This document shows, in pieces, positions 33,971 through 42,927 of a stretch of DNA of 50,575 nt. A program made the translations under genes and the position numbers. The stretch is from Solirubrobacterales bacterium (GTDB lineage: Bacteria > Actinomycetota > Thermoleophilia > Solirubrobacterales > Solirubrobacteraceae): positions 1-50,575 of the forward strand of contig QHBW01000072.1 of the NCBI GenBank assembly GCA_003244205.1. Reading direction: 5' to 3'. The notes beneath the pieces are model-generated. The model did no database searches and had not been told where the DNA came from. It saw only the letters and a program-made list of their open reading frames with translations. Every line of letters begins with the position of its first letter. The stretch's first letter is position 1.

Positions 33971-33976
33971 AGGATA
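33971..33976 (-). promoter_or_regulatory. Possible -10 box for yqeY-phoH-ybeY-era (TATCCT)
   Basis: Minus-strand TANNNT twelve bases before the yqeY GTG, in the 84-base gap after ndh. Confidence 0.33.
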
Positions 33977-34042
33977 GAGGTGTGCGTGGCTGCCGCCGGC
34001 CGCCAGGCCCGCTGCCCGGCGACGTTCGCCGGACCAGCGCCC

Positions 34043-35362
34043 TCACCCTGAGAGCGCTTCGGGCGGCAGCTCCAGGCGCCCGCCGTCGAGCTCCTGCGGA
34101 TGCCCGATCTGGCCGACCTCGGCGGCCTCGCGCCGGAACAGCAGATCCGATGTCCAGTCGATCACGAGGCGCGCACGGCGGCTGAGGCCGGGCATCAGCA
34201 GCATGTGGTAGGTGCGGGCCAAGAACCACGCTGGAAAGCCGCGCCAGCGCACGCCCGCGGTTTCCGCCACCGCCTCATGGCGTCCGAGGTCGACGAAGAC
34301 CCCGAGGGTCTTGTAGCGGAAGGGCCTGACCCGCCCGCCCGCGCCCAGCTCGCAGGCGATGTTGCGCGCGACCAGTCGTCCTTGGCGGATCGCGTGCTGG
34401 GCGGTCGGCGGGCAGGGCTCACCGGGCCGCGCCGGATCGGGTACGGCTGCGGCGTCACCGACCGCCCAAACGCCGTCTACTCCGCTCACCCGCAGCTGCG
34501 CGTCGGTCTCGATCCGCCCGCCGGCGGTGAGCGGAAGCCCTAGATGGGCAATCGCCCGTACCGGCTTGACGCCCGCGGTCCACGCCACCGTCCGGGTGGG
34601 TACCTGCTCCCCGTCGGAGAGCGTCACGCTGCGCGCCGTCAGGCGCTCGACGCTCGTGTGAGTGCGGATCTCCACCCCACGTCCGTGCAGTTCGTTGGCG
34701 GCGAAGTCAGACAGGCTCCGCCGAACCTCGGGCATGATCCGGTCGCGCGCCTCCACCAGGATCCAGCGCATGCCGTGCTGCCGGCTGCGCGGGTAGAGCT
34801 CGAGCACCGAGGCTGCGTAGTTCTGCAACTCGGCGAGCCCCTCGACCCCGGCGTAGCCGGCACCCACGAAGACCCAGGTGAGATAGCACGAGCGCTCACT
34901 GCTGTGCTCTGCCGCCTCAGCCCGCTCGAGGCACTGGAGCATGCGGTTGCGCAGCGCGATCGCCTCCGCGAGCGTCTTGAAGCCGATCCCATGCTCGACG
35001 AGCCCGGGAATCGGCAGCGCCCGCGACGTCGAGCCCAGCGCCACGACCAGCTGGTCGTAGCCCAACTCCTGCGAGCGGCCGTCGTCCTCCTCGATCCTCA
35101 CGACGCCGGCGCCGGGGTCGGCGCCGGTGACCCGCGCGGTACGGATCTCGGTCTCGCGCAGGCGCTGACGCAGCGGCACTACGACGTGGCGGGGCTCGAG
35201 CGTGCCGCCGCACGCGCCAGGCAGCAGCGGCGTATAGAGCATGAAGTTGGTGTCGTTGACGAGCGTGACGCGGGCGCTGAGAGCCGGCAGGACACGCTCG
35301 AGCGTGCGCGCCGCGTAGAGGCCGCCGAAGCCCCCGCCGACGATCAGGATGCGATGGGCCAC
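34043..35362 (-). CDS. ndh: Type II NADH dehydrogenase (NDH-2)
   Basis: Single-subunit, non-proton-pumping NADH:quinone oxidoreductase, 439 residues. FAD site RILIVGGGFGGLYAARTLE at the N-terminus; NADH site WVFVGAGYAGVEGLAEL; VWAVGDAAAVPDP for the FAD ribityl contact; quinone-side CPPTAQHAIRQGRLVARNI. The C-terminal amphipathic segment (WFLARTYHMLLMPG) is the membrane-binding part. It sits seven bases after prmA, inside a translation and chaperone cluster where an oxidoreductase is not expected. GTG start at 35362. Confidence 0.92.
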   Translation of the reverse strand: MAHRILIVGGGFGGLYAARTLERVLPALSARVTLVNDTNFMLYTPLLPGACGGTLEPRHVVVPLRQRLRETEIRTARVTGADPGAGVVRIEEDDGRSQELGYDQLVVALGSTSRALPIPGLVEHGIGFKTLAEAIALRNRMLQCLERAEAAEHSSERSCYLTWVFVGAGYAGVEGLAELQNYAASVLELYPRSRQHGMRWILVEARDRIMPEVRRSLSDFAANELHGRGVEIRTHTSVERLTARSVTLSDGEQVPTRTVAWTAGVKPVRAIAHLGLPLTAGGRIETDAQLRVSGVDGVWAVGDAAAVPDPARPGEPCPPTAQHAIRQGRLVARNIACELGAGGRVRPFRYKTLGVFVDLGRHEAVAETAGVRWRGFPAWFLARTYHMLLMPGLSRRARLVIDWTSDLLFRREAAEVGQIGHPQELDGGRLELPPEALSG

Positions 35363-35369
35363 CGGCCGA

Positions 35370-36182
35370 TCAGGCTACCCGCACGAGATGGAGCGCCACC
35401 CACCCCTCACGCGCACCTCGCTCGCGCTCGATCAGCCCCCGCGCTGCAAAGGCCGCTGCGACCTCTGCAGCTTCCTCGGCCAGCAGGCCGCCCGCGATCA
35501 GCACGTCCGGCAGCGGCGCCGGGAGGCGTTGGGCGAGCGTCAGCAACAGCGGGCGAAGCAGGTTCGCGGTTACCACAGGGGTGCACGGCAGCGCGTCGAC
35601 GCGCAGGTCGGCGCGGCGCACGTCGAGCACGACGTCGTTGGCCCTGGCGTTGGCGGCGGCGGCCTCGACGCTGTCGGGGTCGTGGTCGATCGCGAACACC
35701 GGAGAGAAGCCGAGCCGTCTGGCCGCGATCGCCAGCACGCCCGAGCCGCAGCCGACGTCGAGCAGCGGACCGCCGGGTTCGAGCCCGAGCAGCAGCTCCA
35801 GGCAGAGGCGCGTCGTCGCGTGCGCGCCCGTGCCAAACGCCCGTCCCGGGTCGATCACGAGCTCGGGCACGCCCGCGCGCGCGCTCTGCTCCGCCCACGG
35901 CGCCCGCACCACCAACCCCTCGAGCACGAGCGGTCGGTGAAAGGCCTTCCAGCGCTCGCTCCAGTCGTCAGCGAGCTCGCTGGTGGAGATCGACACCAGC
36001 GCGCCGCCCACGCGCGTCCGCAACTCGGGGAGCTCGGGCAGCTCGCCAGCAGCGCCGTAGATCGCGAACTCGACCTGATCGCCGCGATCGACCTGCTCGA
36101 GCCCTGCCGGGGCGAGCTCAAGCAGCTCGGCGAGAACGACATCGGCGTCGGCGCGCCGCACCCGCAGCGCGAGGCGGATCAA
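35370..36182 (-). CDS. prmA: Ribosomal protein L11 methyltransferase
   Basis: SAM-dependent methylation of L11. 270 residues: an N-terminal substrate-recognition domain and a Rossmann methyltransferase with VIDPGRAFGTGAHATTRLCL, LLDVGCGSGVLAIAA (SAM loop) and VVTANLL in place of the usual NILA/NLLA motif. It starts with TTG at 36182, overlapping the dnaJ stop (TTGA). It is shorter than the E. coli protein mainly in the N-terminal domain. Confidence 0.93.
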   Translation of the reverse strand: MIRLALRVRRADADVVLAELLELAPAGLEQVDRGDQVEFAIYGAAGELPELPELRTRVGGALVSISTSELADDWSERWKAFHRPLVLEGLVVRAPWAEQSARAGVPELVIDPGRAFGTGAHATTRLCLELLLGLEPGGPLLDVGCGSGVLAIAARRLGFSPVFAIDHDPDSVEAAAANARANDVVLDVRRADLRVDALPCTPVVTANLLRPLLLTLAQRLPAPLPDVLIAGGLLAEEAAEVAAAFAARGLIERERGAREGWVALHLVRVA

Positions 36183-37321
36183 CCGCCGATCGCTCGCTTG
36201 AGCCGCTGGAAGACGTTCTCGTCGGAGCGCAGGTTCTCGGCTGTGATCGTCGATGAGAGCTGCTCCAACAGGTCGCGCTGCTCGTCGGAGAGCCGGCGTG
36301 GGACGACGACGTTGACGACGACCCGCAGATCGCCCGACCCGCGCCGGCGCAAGGCGGGCATCCCCTGTCCGCGCAAGACGATGACGCTTGACGGCTGCGT
36401 GCCGGGAACGATCTCCAGCTGCTCGCTGCCATCCAGAGTGGGGATCTCGACGGTGGTCCCGAGCGCCGCCAGCGGCGCCGGTATATCCACGACGGTGACG
36501 AGATCGTCACCGTCGCGAACGAAGCGCTCGTCCGCGCGCACGCGGACAGACACGTAGAGGTCGCCAGCGGGGCCCCCGCGCTCGCCTTCATGGCCGCGAC
36601 CGGCGATGCGAATGCGTTGGCCGTCCTCGATCCCAGCCGGAACGTCGACACTGACACGGGCCGATTCGGCGACTCGTCCGACACCCCGACAGCGCGCGCA
36701 GGGCTCGCGCGCGACGCGTCCGTCACCCCCGCAGCGGTCGCAGACGGCGCGGCGCATCATCTGCCCGAAGGGCGTGCGCGTCACCGCCTCGAGCTGCCCG
36801 CTTCCGCCGCAGCGCGAGCAGGTCTCGATCGGCGTGCCCGGCTCGGCGCCGTTGCCCGAACAGTGCTCGCAGCGGGCGATGCGCTCGTAGGAGACCTCGA
36901 CGGCGGCACCCGCGGCGGCCTGCACCAGCGACAGCTCAACTGCCGCCCCGGCGTCACCACCCTGCATCGCTCCAGCACGACCGCCGCCAAAGGGGTCAAA
37001 GCCCGCCTGACCAAACAGCGCCTCGAAAATGCCCGAGAAGGCGTCGTTACCGAAGTCCGGGGGCGCCCAGCCGCCCGCCCGCAGGCCCTCGTGGCCGTAG
37101 CGGTCGTAGCGCTCGCGCCGACCGGGGTCCGACAGCACTTCGTAGGCCTCGGCGGCCTCCTTGAACTTCGCCTCGGCCTCGGGGTCGTGGGCGTTGACGT
37201 CGGGGTGCAGCTCGCGCGCCAGACGGCGAAAGGCGCGCTTGACGTCGCTCTCGCCGGCGCCCTGCGCGACCCCGAGCACGTCGTAGTAGTCGCGCTTCAC
37301 CGAGGGGTCAGGCATCCTCAT
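36179..37321 (-). CDS. dnaJ: Chaperone DnaJ
   Basis: Hsp40 co-chaperone, 380 residues. J domain (about 10-75) with HPD in LARELHPDVNAHD; Gly/Phe linker with FGNDAF and FDPFGGG; four zinc repeats CEHCSGNG, CSRCGGSG, CDRCGGDG and CARCRGVG; C-terminal substrate domain ending LKRAIGG. All eight zinc cysteines are present. ATG 37321 or 37315; the first has GAGG three bases before it. It overlaps the hrcA stop by about 14 bases. No dnaK or grpE lies in the window, so this is probably the DnaJ2-type copy paired with hrcA. Confidence 0.96.
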   Translation of the reverse strand: MRMPDPSVKRDYYDVLGVAQGAGESDVKRAFRRLARELHPDVNAHDPEAEAKFKEAAEAYEVLSDPGRRERYDRYGHEGLRAGGWAPPDFGNDAFSGIFEALFGQAGFDPFGGGRAGAMQGGDAGAAVELSLVQAAAGAAVEVSYERIARCEHCSGNGAEPGTPIETCSRCGGSGQLEAVTRTPFGQMMRRAVCDRCGGDGRVAREPCARCRGVGRVAESARVSVDVPAGIEDGQRIRIAGRGHEGERGGPAGDLYVSVRVRADERFVRDGDDLVTVVDIPAPLAALGTTVEIPTLDGSEQLEIVPGTQPSSVIVLRGQGMPALRRRGSGDLRVVVNVVVPRRLSDEQRDLLEQLSSTITAENLRSDENVFQRLKRAIGG

Positions 37322-38324
37322 AGACCTCGGTGATGAAGTGCGAGAGCTGGTCGGCGGCGTCGCGCACCGCCGCGATCGCTACGGGGTAGTCCATGCGCAC
37401 GGGTCCCAGCACCGACACCGTGCCAAGGTTTCGCTGAGGCAGGCCGTAGCCGGCCGCGACCAGCGCCATCGAGCGCAGCGCCGGGGATTCGTTCTCCGCG
37501 CCGATGCGTACGAGCACATCGCGGCTGTCGAGCGCCGAGCGCAGCACCCCGAGCAGGCTGACCCGACGCTCGAGCATCGACATCAGCTCGTTGAGCTGGG
37601 AGACGTCGGCGAAGCGCTGACCCGACACCAGACGCGCTGTACCTTCGAGGTAGAGGCTGTCCTCGGCGGTCTCGGCGAGCTGGAGGAACGCCGGCGCGAG
37701 ACCCTCGAGGAAGCGTTGCTCGCTCTCGCCCAGGCTGACGTCGGCGAGCCGGCCGTGGAGCATGCGCGCGCCGAGGCCGAGGCCGACAAGGCGCTCGTTG
37801 AGATACGAGGCCGCCCAATCGGCTAGGCCCGCATCGATCGGCTGCTGGTAGGTGAAGATGCGCTTGCTGACGGCGCCGGTGGAGGTGATGACCACGACCA
37901 TCAGCACCTGGGGCTGGAGCACGAGCACCTCGACGTGGCGGACCGTGGCCGTGGCCAGCGGCGGGGCAGAGACGATCGCCAGCAGGTTGGTGACGTGGGA
38001 GAGGGTCTCGGTGGTGACGCGCATCGCCTCGTCGACCTCGCGGCGCATCAGCGTCAGCTCGAGCGCGGGACGCGCTACGGGCTCGGGCAGCAGACGGTCG
38101 ACGAAGTAGCGGTAGCCCGAGTCGGTTGGAAAGCGCCCGGCAGACGTGTGCGGGTGGGCGAGCAGTCCCTGCTCCTCGAGGATCGCCAGGTCGTTACGCA
38201 CGGTCGATGCGCCGCAGTCGACGTCGGGATCGGCGGCGAGCGCCTTGGAGCCGATCGGCGCGCCACCGGCGAGGTAGCCGTCGACAACCTTGCGCAGCAG
38301 CAACTCTTGGCGCGTGGAGAGCAC
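37308..38324 (-). CDS. hrcA: Heat-inducible transcription repressor HrcA
   Basis: Repressor of class I heat-shock genes through CIRCE operators, 338 residues. N-terminal winged helix (STRQELLLRKVVDGYLAGGAPIGSK, quoted here only as RQELLLRKVVDGYLAGG), then DCGASTVRNDLAILEEQGLL and HPHTSAGRFPTDSGYRYFVD are diagnostic; the GAF-like C-terminal domain includes IGAENE and LGPVRMDYP. GTG 38324 is exactly six bases after TACAAT. No CIRCE repeat (TTAGCACTC/GAGTGCTAA) is visible upstream, so autorepression is not supported by sequence here. Confidence 0.96.
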   Translation of the reverse strand: MLSTRQELLLRKVVDGYLAGGAPIGSKALAADPDVDCGASTVRNDLAILEEQGLLAHPHTSAGRFPTDSGYRYFVDRLLPEPVARPALELTLMRREVDEAMRVTTETLSHVTNLLAIVSAPPLATATVRHVEVLVLQPQVLMVVVITSTGAVSKRIFTYQQPIDAGLADWAASYLNERLVGLGLGARMLHGRLADVSLGESEQRFLEGLAPAFLQLAETAEDSLYLEGTARLVSGQRFADVSQLNELMSMLERRVSLLGVLRSALDSRDVLVRIGAENESPALRSMALVAAGYGLPQRNLGTVSVLGPVRMDYPVAIAAVRDAADQLSHFITEVYEDA

Positions 38325-38330
38325 CGCTCG

Positions 38331-38336
38331 ATTGTA
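38331..38336 (-). promoter_or_regulatory. -10 box for hrcA-dnaJ (TACAAT)
   Basis: Near-consensus hexamer on the minus strand, six bases from the hrcA GTG, which predicts transcription starting on the start codon. No CIRCE operator overlaps it. Confidence 0.5.
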
Positions 38337-38399
38337 CGAGCGACGTCGTCGGCTCCCAGCTGGGCGGCCGCTGAGCGGCGCGCTGTGGGCCCTGCCTGC

Positions 38400-38798
38400 C
38401 TACGTCAGCGCGATCTCGGCCGTGGCGTTGCGGATGATCTGCTGACCGTCTTGCTCGGCGACGGTGTCGACCCAGGCCACGCCGCCGGAGCTCTCACGCA
38501 CGGTCGAGCGCACGACGAGCTCGTGCTCGGGCAGGCCCATCCCGCGGAACTGGACGCGCAGGCTGCGCAGCCTTTGCGGCCTGCCGGCTGCCTCGGTCTG
38601 GGCGCGGGCAACCTGGGCCATCGTCCAGAGCCCGTGCAGGATGCGGCCCGGAAGCCCGACCTGGCGCGCGAACCCCTCGTCGACGTGGATCGGGTTGTAG
38701 TCCCCCGATGCGCCGGCATAGCGCAGCGTGACGAATTTGTCCGGGGTCACCCTGACCACTGGAAGCTCGCTTCCCACGGTGAAATCCGTCACCCTCAC
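38400..38798 (-). CDS. MaoC-like (HadB-type) 3-hydroxyacyl dehydratase subunit
   Basis: Hot-dog fold dehydratase of 132 residues. The hydratase-2 motif YAGASGDYNPIHVDEGFA carries the catalytic Asp and His, followed by LPGRILHGLWTMAQVA. GTG 38798 overlaps the stop of the preceding subunit (GTGA), matching the hadA-hadB pair that forms the (3R)-hydroxyacyl-ACP dehydratase of mycobacterial FAS-II. The exact substrate here is open; a generic (R)-enoyl-CoA hydratase pair is equally possible. Confidence 0.82.
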   Translation of the reverse strand: MRVTDFTVGSELPVVRVTPDKFVTLRYAGASGDYNPIHVDEGFARQVGLPGRILHGLWTMAQVARAQTEAAGRPQRLRSLRVQFRGMGLPEHELVVRSTVRESSGGVAWVDTVAEQDGQQIIRNATAEIALT

Positions 38799-39235
38799 AC
38801 ACCTCGGACTATGTTGGTCCACGTGCCCGTGCAGACGGTCTCGCCATCCTGGTTCTTGGACACCGATTCGAAGACGTAGTAGCCGCGACCGTCGCGCTCG
38901 GAGATCTCCTTGACGGTGGCCTGAGTAGTGATCTCGTCGCCGGCGATAACCAAAGGCCCCCAGTGGAACTCCTGGCCGCCGTGCAACATCGCGGCGAAGT
39001 TGATGCCGACGTCGGGATCGAATATTCCGGGGGCCACCGCCATCGCGCTGTAGACGACACAGAACATTGGTGGTGCCACCACGTCTGCGTGTCCGGCCGC
39101 GCGCGCTGCCTCGACGTCGAGATACACCGGATCGCTTTCGCCGACCGCGTGTGCGTATTCGCGCACCTTCTCACGCCCGACGGCGTAGAGCACGGGCGGG
39201 TAAGACTTGCCGACGGCTTCGGTCTGGACCGGCAT
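38795..39235 (-). CDS. MaoC-like N-terminal domain protein (HadA/HadC-type partner)
   Basis: Non-catalytic or substrate-channel partner, 146 residues, of the FAS1-like dehydratase domain type. YAVGREKVREYAHAVGESDP, VVAPPMFCVVYS and LHGGQEFHWGPLVIAGDEI are typical HadA/HadC motifs. It lacks the D-x-N-P-I-H-x-D catalytic stretch found in its neighbour, as expected for this half. TATTCT ten bases before ATG 39235 is a possible promoter. The pair lies between lepA and hrcA, where many actinobacteria have hemW. Confidence 0.82.
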   Translation of the reverse strand: MPVQTEAVGKSYPPVLYAVGREKVREYAHAVGESDPVYLDVEAARAAGHADVVAPPMFCVVYSAMAVAPGIFDPDVGINFAAMLHGGQEFHWGPLVIAGDEITTQATVKEISERDGRGYYVFESVSKNQDGETVCTGTWTNIVRGV

Positions 39236-39245
39236 GCGGCGCGGG

Positions 39246-39251
39246 AGAATA
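39246..39251 (-). promoter_or_regulatory. -10 box for the hadA-hadB-like pair (TATTCT)
   Basis: Minus-strand TANNNT ten bases before ATG 39235. Confidence 0.4.
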
Positions 39252-39268
39252 GCGAGCCGCCGCGCTAC

Positions 39269-41143
39269 TCAGCGGTCCCCGAGCTCGAGCACCGCGAGGA
39301 AGGCCTCCTGGGGTACCTCGATGCGTCCGACGCGCTTCATGCGCTTCTTGCCTTCCTTCTGCTTCTCCAGCAGCTTGCGCTTGCGCGAGATGTCCCCGCC
39401 GTAGCACTTCGCGATGACGTCCTTGCGGTAAGCCTTCACCGTCTCCCGGGCGATCACATGGGATCCGATCGCGGCCTGGATCGGCACGTCGTACTGCTGG
39501 CGGGGAATCTTCTGACGCAGCTTCTCGGCGAGTAGCCGTCCAGCCCCATAAGCCTTGTCGCGGTGGACGATCATCGAGAGCGCGTCGACGGTGTCACCCC
39601 CCAGCAGGATGTCGAGCTTGACGAGGTGCGAGGGACGCAGCCCGACCAGCTCGTAGTCCAACGAGGCATATCCGCGCGTACGCGACTTCAGTTGGTCGAA
39701 GAAGTCGAGCACGATCTCAGCGAGCGGGAGATCGTATGTGAGCTGCAATCGTTCGGCTGACAGGTAGTGCATCGCGCTGTGCTCGCCGCGCCGCTCCTGG
39801 CAAAGCTCCATGATCGTGCCGACAAACTCCTTCGGCGTGAGAATCGACGCGCGCACCAGAGGCTCGCGGATCTCGGTAATGCGGACCGCCTCGGGCATGT
39901 CGGTGGGGTTGTGGACCTCGATCTCGGAGCCGTCGGTGAGCGTCACCTCGAATCCAACCGACGGTACGGTGGCGAGCAGCTCGAGGTCGTACTCGCGCTC
40001 CAGGCGCTCGCGCACGATGTCCATGTGCAGGAGGCCCAGGAAGCCGCAGCGGAAGCCAAACCCGAGCGCGTCGGAGGTCTCCGGTTCGAAGCTCAAGGCC
40101 GCGTCGTTGAGGGTGAGCTTCTCGAGTGCATCGCGCAGCTCGGGAAAGCGATCAGAGTCGGTCGGGAAGAGCCCGCAGAAGACCATTGGCTTGACCTCGC
40201 GATACCCAGGCAGCGGCTCGCTGGCCGCGCGCGACCCGGTAGTGAGCGTGTCACCGACACGCAGCCGACTGACGTCCTTGATACCCGTGATGAGATAGCC
40301 AACCTCACCCGCCTCGAGCGCGGCGGCAGGTGTCATCTGCGGAGTGAAGTACCCGATGTCGTCGATCTCGGCCTCGGTGCCCGACGCCATCGCACGGATC
40401 GCCTCTCCCTTCTTGAAGACACCGTCGACCACCCGGACGTAGGCGATCACTCCACGGTACTGGTCAAACTGTGAGTCGAAGATCAATGCTCGTGGGGCTG
40501 CGGCCGGGTCGCCCCCAGGAGGCGGCACCTTCTGCACGAGCTCTTCGAGCACGTCGACGATGCCCTCTCCGGTCTTGGCGCTGATCCGCCGCACGCCGTC
40601 GGCCGGCTCCCCCAGCAACTCAGCGATCTCGCCCGCGACCCGCTCGGGATCGGCGCCGGGAAGGTCGATCTTGTTGAGGCAGGGGATCAGCTCGAGTCCC
40701 GCCTCAACGGCGAGGTAGGTGTTGGCGAGCGTCTGGGCCTCGACGCCCTGGGATGCGTCGACGACGAGCAGTGCGCCCTCGCACGCCGCCAGCGATCGCG
40801 AGACCTCATAGGTGAAGTCGACGTGACCCGGGGTATCGATCAGGTGCAACTGATAGGCCTGGCCGTCGCGGGCGCTGTAGAGCACCCGGACGGCCTGGGC
40901 CTTGATCGTGATGCCACGCTCGCGCTCGAGCTCCATCGTATCGAGCACCTGGGCGCGCATCTCGCGGCGCTCGACGGTGTGGGTGAGCTCGAGGATGCGA
41001 TCCGCGAGCGTCGACTTGCCGTGGTCGATGTGGGCGATGATGCAGAAGTTGCGGATCAGCGACTGGCGCTCGAGGGCTGGCGTGGGCGCGCCGGCGGTCG
41101 CGGTTGAGCTGCGAGCGATCGTGCTGAGGTCCGCCTTGGCCAT
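39269..41143 (-). CDS. lepA: Elongation factor 4 (LepA)
   Basis: Translational GTPase that acts on stalled or assembling ribosomes, 624 residues. G domain: [15 protein letters not shown] (G1), RGITIKAQ (G2), [14 protein letters not shown] (G3), [10 protein letters not shown] (G4). EF-G-like domains follow, then the LepA-specific C-terminal domain with [25 protein letters not shown] 41143 is chosen; upstream codons in the frame belong to the murJ end. TACCCT lies eight bases before the ATG. Confidence 0.97.
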   Translation of the reverse strand: MAKADLSTIARSSTATAGAPTPALERQSLIRNFCIIAHIDHGKSTLADRILELTHTVERREMRAQVLDTMELERERGITIKAQAVRVLYSARDGQAYQLHLIDTPGHVDFTYEVSRSLAACEGALLVVDASQGVEAQTLANTYLAVEAGLELIPCLNKIDLPGADPERVAGEIAELLGEPADGVRRISAKTGEGIVDVLEELVQKVPPPGGDPAAAPRALIFDSQFDQYRGVIAYVRVVDGVFKKGEAIRAMASGTEAEIDDIGYFTPQMTPAAALEAGEVGYLITGIKDVSRLRVGDTLTTGSRAASEPLPGYREVKPMVFCGLFPTDSDRFPELRDALEKLTLNDAALSFEPETSDALGFGFRCGFLGLLHMDIVRERLEREYDLELLATVPSVGFEVTLTDGSEIEVHNPTDMPEAVRITEIREPLVRASILTPKEFVGTIMELCQERRGEHSAMHYLSAERLQLTYDLPLAEIVLDFFDQLKSRTRGYASLDYELVGLRPSHLVKLDILLGGDTVDALSMIVHRDKAYGAGRLLAEKLRQKIPRQQYDVPIQAAIGSHVIARETVKAYRKDVIAKCYGGDISRKRKLLEKQKEGKKRMKRVGRIEVPQEAFLAVLELGDR

Positions 41144-41151
41144 CGGCGACA

Positions 41152-41157
41152 AGGGTA
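41152..41157 (-). promoter_or_regulatory. -10 box for lepA (TACCCT)
   Basis: Minus-strand TANNNT eight bases before ATG 41143 in the 44-base murJ-lepA gap. Confidence 0.42.
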
Positions 41158-41187
41158 GGGAACCGTCCCCCGGTCGTGAGGAGGCGC

Positions 41188-42864
41188 TCAGCTCGCGCGC
41201 AGCCGGCGCAGCCCGGACCCCAGCAGGCGCCGGATCTGGTCGGCTTCCTCCACGCGCAGCGCAACCACCACCGCCGCGTAGGCGACCACGCCCGCGACGA
41301 GCGCTGAGCCTACCGACAGGACCTGTGCCCCGAGCGAGCGTCCGAGCAGGGCGTCGAGTCCCTTCCATGTCAGCGCGGCCACCATCGCCAGCGCCTCGGC
41401 CGCGATCAGGATCTCGATCAGCGTGACGAGGATCCGGCCGCCCTCGATCCCGCCCAGGCGTCGCCGCAGCACCCAGACCTGACCGGCGCACATTGCAGCG
41501 CTCGCCGACACGGTACCGATGACGGGACCGGCGATCCCAAAGGGCTGGTAGAGAGCGATCGAGACGGCGCCGTTGAGGACCAGGCTTGCGCCCGCGAGCG
41601 TGGTTGGCAGCCACGGCCGTTGGAGCGAGAAGAAGGTCCTCGTGAGCAGCAGGTTGACGCCCGCGAAGGGCAATGAGAAAGAGAACCAAAAGAGCGCCAG
41701 CGAGACGCGATCGGTGGAGTGCACGTCGAAGTTGCCGTGCTCGTAGATCAGCCGCACGATCGGTGTCGAGAGCGCGACGGTCACCGCCGCGGCGGGCACC
41801 AGCAGCAACACGATCTGGCGGACACCGTTGGCCATCGTCGCGCGGAGGCGCTCGAGATCGCCGCGCGTGGCGGCGCGACTGAGCGCCGGGAAAAGGACCG
41901 TCGCGAGCGCTACCGAGAAGATGCCCTGGGGCAGCATGTAGATGCGAAAGGCGGCGTCGATCGCGCGTGGCGCCTGATCGGAGATCAACGACCCCAGCGT
42001 GTCATTGAGAAAGATGTCGAAGTTGATGATCCCCAGGCCGATCGTGACCGGGAACATCAGCAGGAACACCCTCCTCACGCGCGGATCGCGCCAGTTGAAC
42101 GACGGTCTCAGGCGGAAGTCGATCCGTGAGAGCACCGGCAGCGCCATCGCGAACTGCACTACGGTGCCGGCCAGGATCCCGATCGCGTACGCATAGAGCT
42201 GCTCTCCGCCGTGAAACAGCGGCCGCAGCCAGATCAGCGCCGCGATGATCACGAGATTCCACATCAGCGGGGCGATGGCTGGAATGGTGAAGTGGTCGTA
42301 AGCGTTGAGGACGCCCGTCACTAGCCCGTTGAGCGCGAGCAGCATCACAACCGGGAACATCACTTGTGACAGCCCTGTCGTGAGGGAAATCAGCGGCCCG
42401 CTGAAGGTGGAGCCGACAAACAGGGGCACGATCACGGGAGCGAGCAGGATGAAGAGCGCGGTGACCGCCCCCAGGCCGGCACCGATCACCATGAACAGTG
42501 TCCCCGCGAGCACGAATGCCTCACGTCTACGCCGTTGTTCCAGCAGTTCACTGAACACCGGCACGAACGCTGCCTGCAGCGCCGAGTCGGCCACGAGGCT
42601 GCGCACGAGGTTGGGAATCTGAAAGGCGATCGTGAAGGCCGAGAAGCGCCCCTGGGTGCCGAAGTAGGCCGACGCGACCACCTCGCGCACGAGCCCGGCG
42701 ATCCGCGACAGCCCCGTGGCGACCGAGAAAATCGCGGTGTTGACGGCGATCCTGCGATGCGCTGGCGGCGGCTGTGTCCCCGGTGAGGGGCCGAGCGGCT
42801 GGGAGTCAGCGGTCGCCTCGGCGGAACCGGTTACAGCCGGGGCGGGGTCGCTGGAATGGGCCAC
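41188..42864 (-). CDS. murJ: Lipid II flippase MurJ (MviN)
   Basis: MOP-superfamily membrane protein that moves lipid II across the membrane, about 558 residues and 14 helices. [21 protein letters not shown] is the family N-terminal motif (shown in full at 21 residues or fewer as [17 protein letters not shown]); [20 protein letters not shown] and [20 protein letters not shown] follow. A Pro/Ser-rich cytosolic stretch of about 40 residues precedes helix 1. GTG 42864 is preferred to an upstream ATG at 42906 that lies inside the rpsT leader; TACTAT sits ten bases before it. Confidence 0.92.
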   Translation of the reverse strand: MAHSSDPAPAVTGSAEATADSQPLGPSPGTQPPPAHRRIAVNTAIFSVATGLSRIAGLVREVVASAYFGTQGRFSAFTIAFQIPNLVRSLVADSALQAAFVPVFSELLEQRRRREAFVLAGTLFMVIGAGLGAVTALFILLAPVIVPLFVGSTFSGPLISLTTGLSQVMFPVVMLLALNGLVTGVLNAYDHFTIPAIAPLMWNLVIIAALIWLRPLFHGGEQLYAYAIGILAGTVVQFAMALPVLSRIDFRLRPSFNWRDPRVRRVFLLMFPVTIGLGIINFDIFLNDTLGSLISDQAPRAIDAAFRIYMLPQGIFSVALATVLFPALSRAATRGDLERLRATMANGVRQIVLLLVPAAAVTVALSTPIVRLIYEHGNFDVHSTDRVSLALFWFSFSLPFAGVNLLLTRTFFSLQRPWLPTTLAGASLVLNGAVSIALYQPFGIAGPVIGTVSASAAMCAGQVWVLRRRLGGIEGGRILVTLIEILIAAEALAMVAALTWKGLDALLGRSLGAQVLSVGSALVAGVVAYAAVVVALRVEEADQIRRLLGSGLRRLRAS

Positions 42865-42873
42865 TCGCGCCGC

Positions 42874-42880
42874 TATAGTA
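42874..42880. promoter_or_regulatory. Overlapping divergent -10 boxes for rpsT (TATAGT) and murJ (TACTAT)
   Basis: The stretch ctatagta reads TATAGT on the plus strand (42874-42879) and TACTAT on the minus strand (42880-42875). The two genes therefore share one melting region. It gives rpsT a leader of about 42 bases and murJ almost none. Confidence 0.55.
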
Positions 42881-42885
42881 CGTCC

Positions 42886-42927
42886 CCGCCGCGTCCCCGC
42901 CGCCACGGCGGCGCGGCGGTCTTTTTT
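42886..42927 (+). terminator. Terminator-like hairpin and T-run in the rpsT leader
   Basis: Outer stem 42886-42891 with 42914-42919 and inner stem 42898-42903 with 42908-42913, all G-C pairs, with a six-base bulge on the left side. A T-rich run (42920-42927, TCTTTTTT) follows and touches the ATG. No purine-rich Shine-Dalgarno exists. Shape and position suggest attenuation or autoregulation of S20. Confidence 0.6.
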
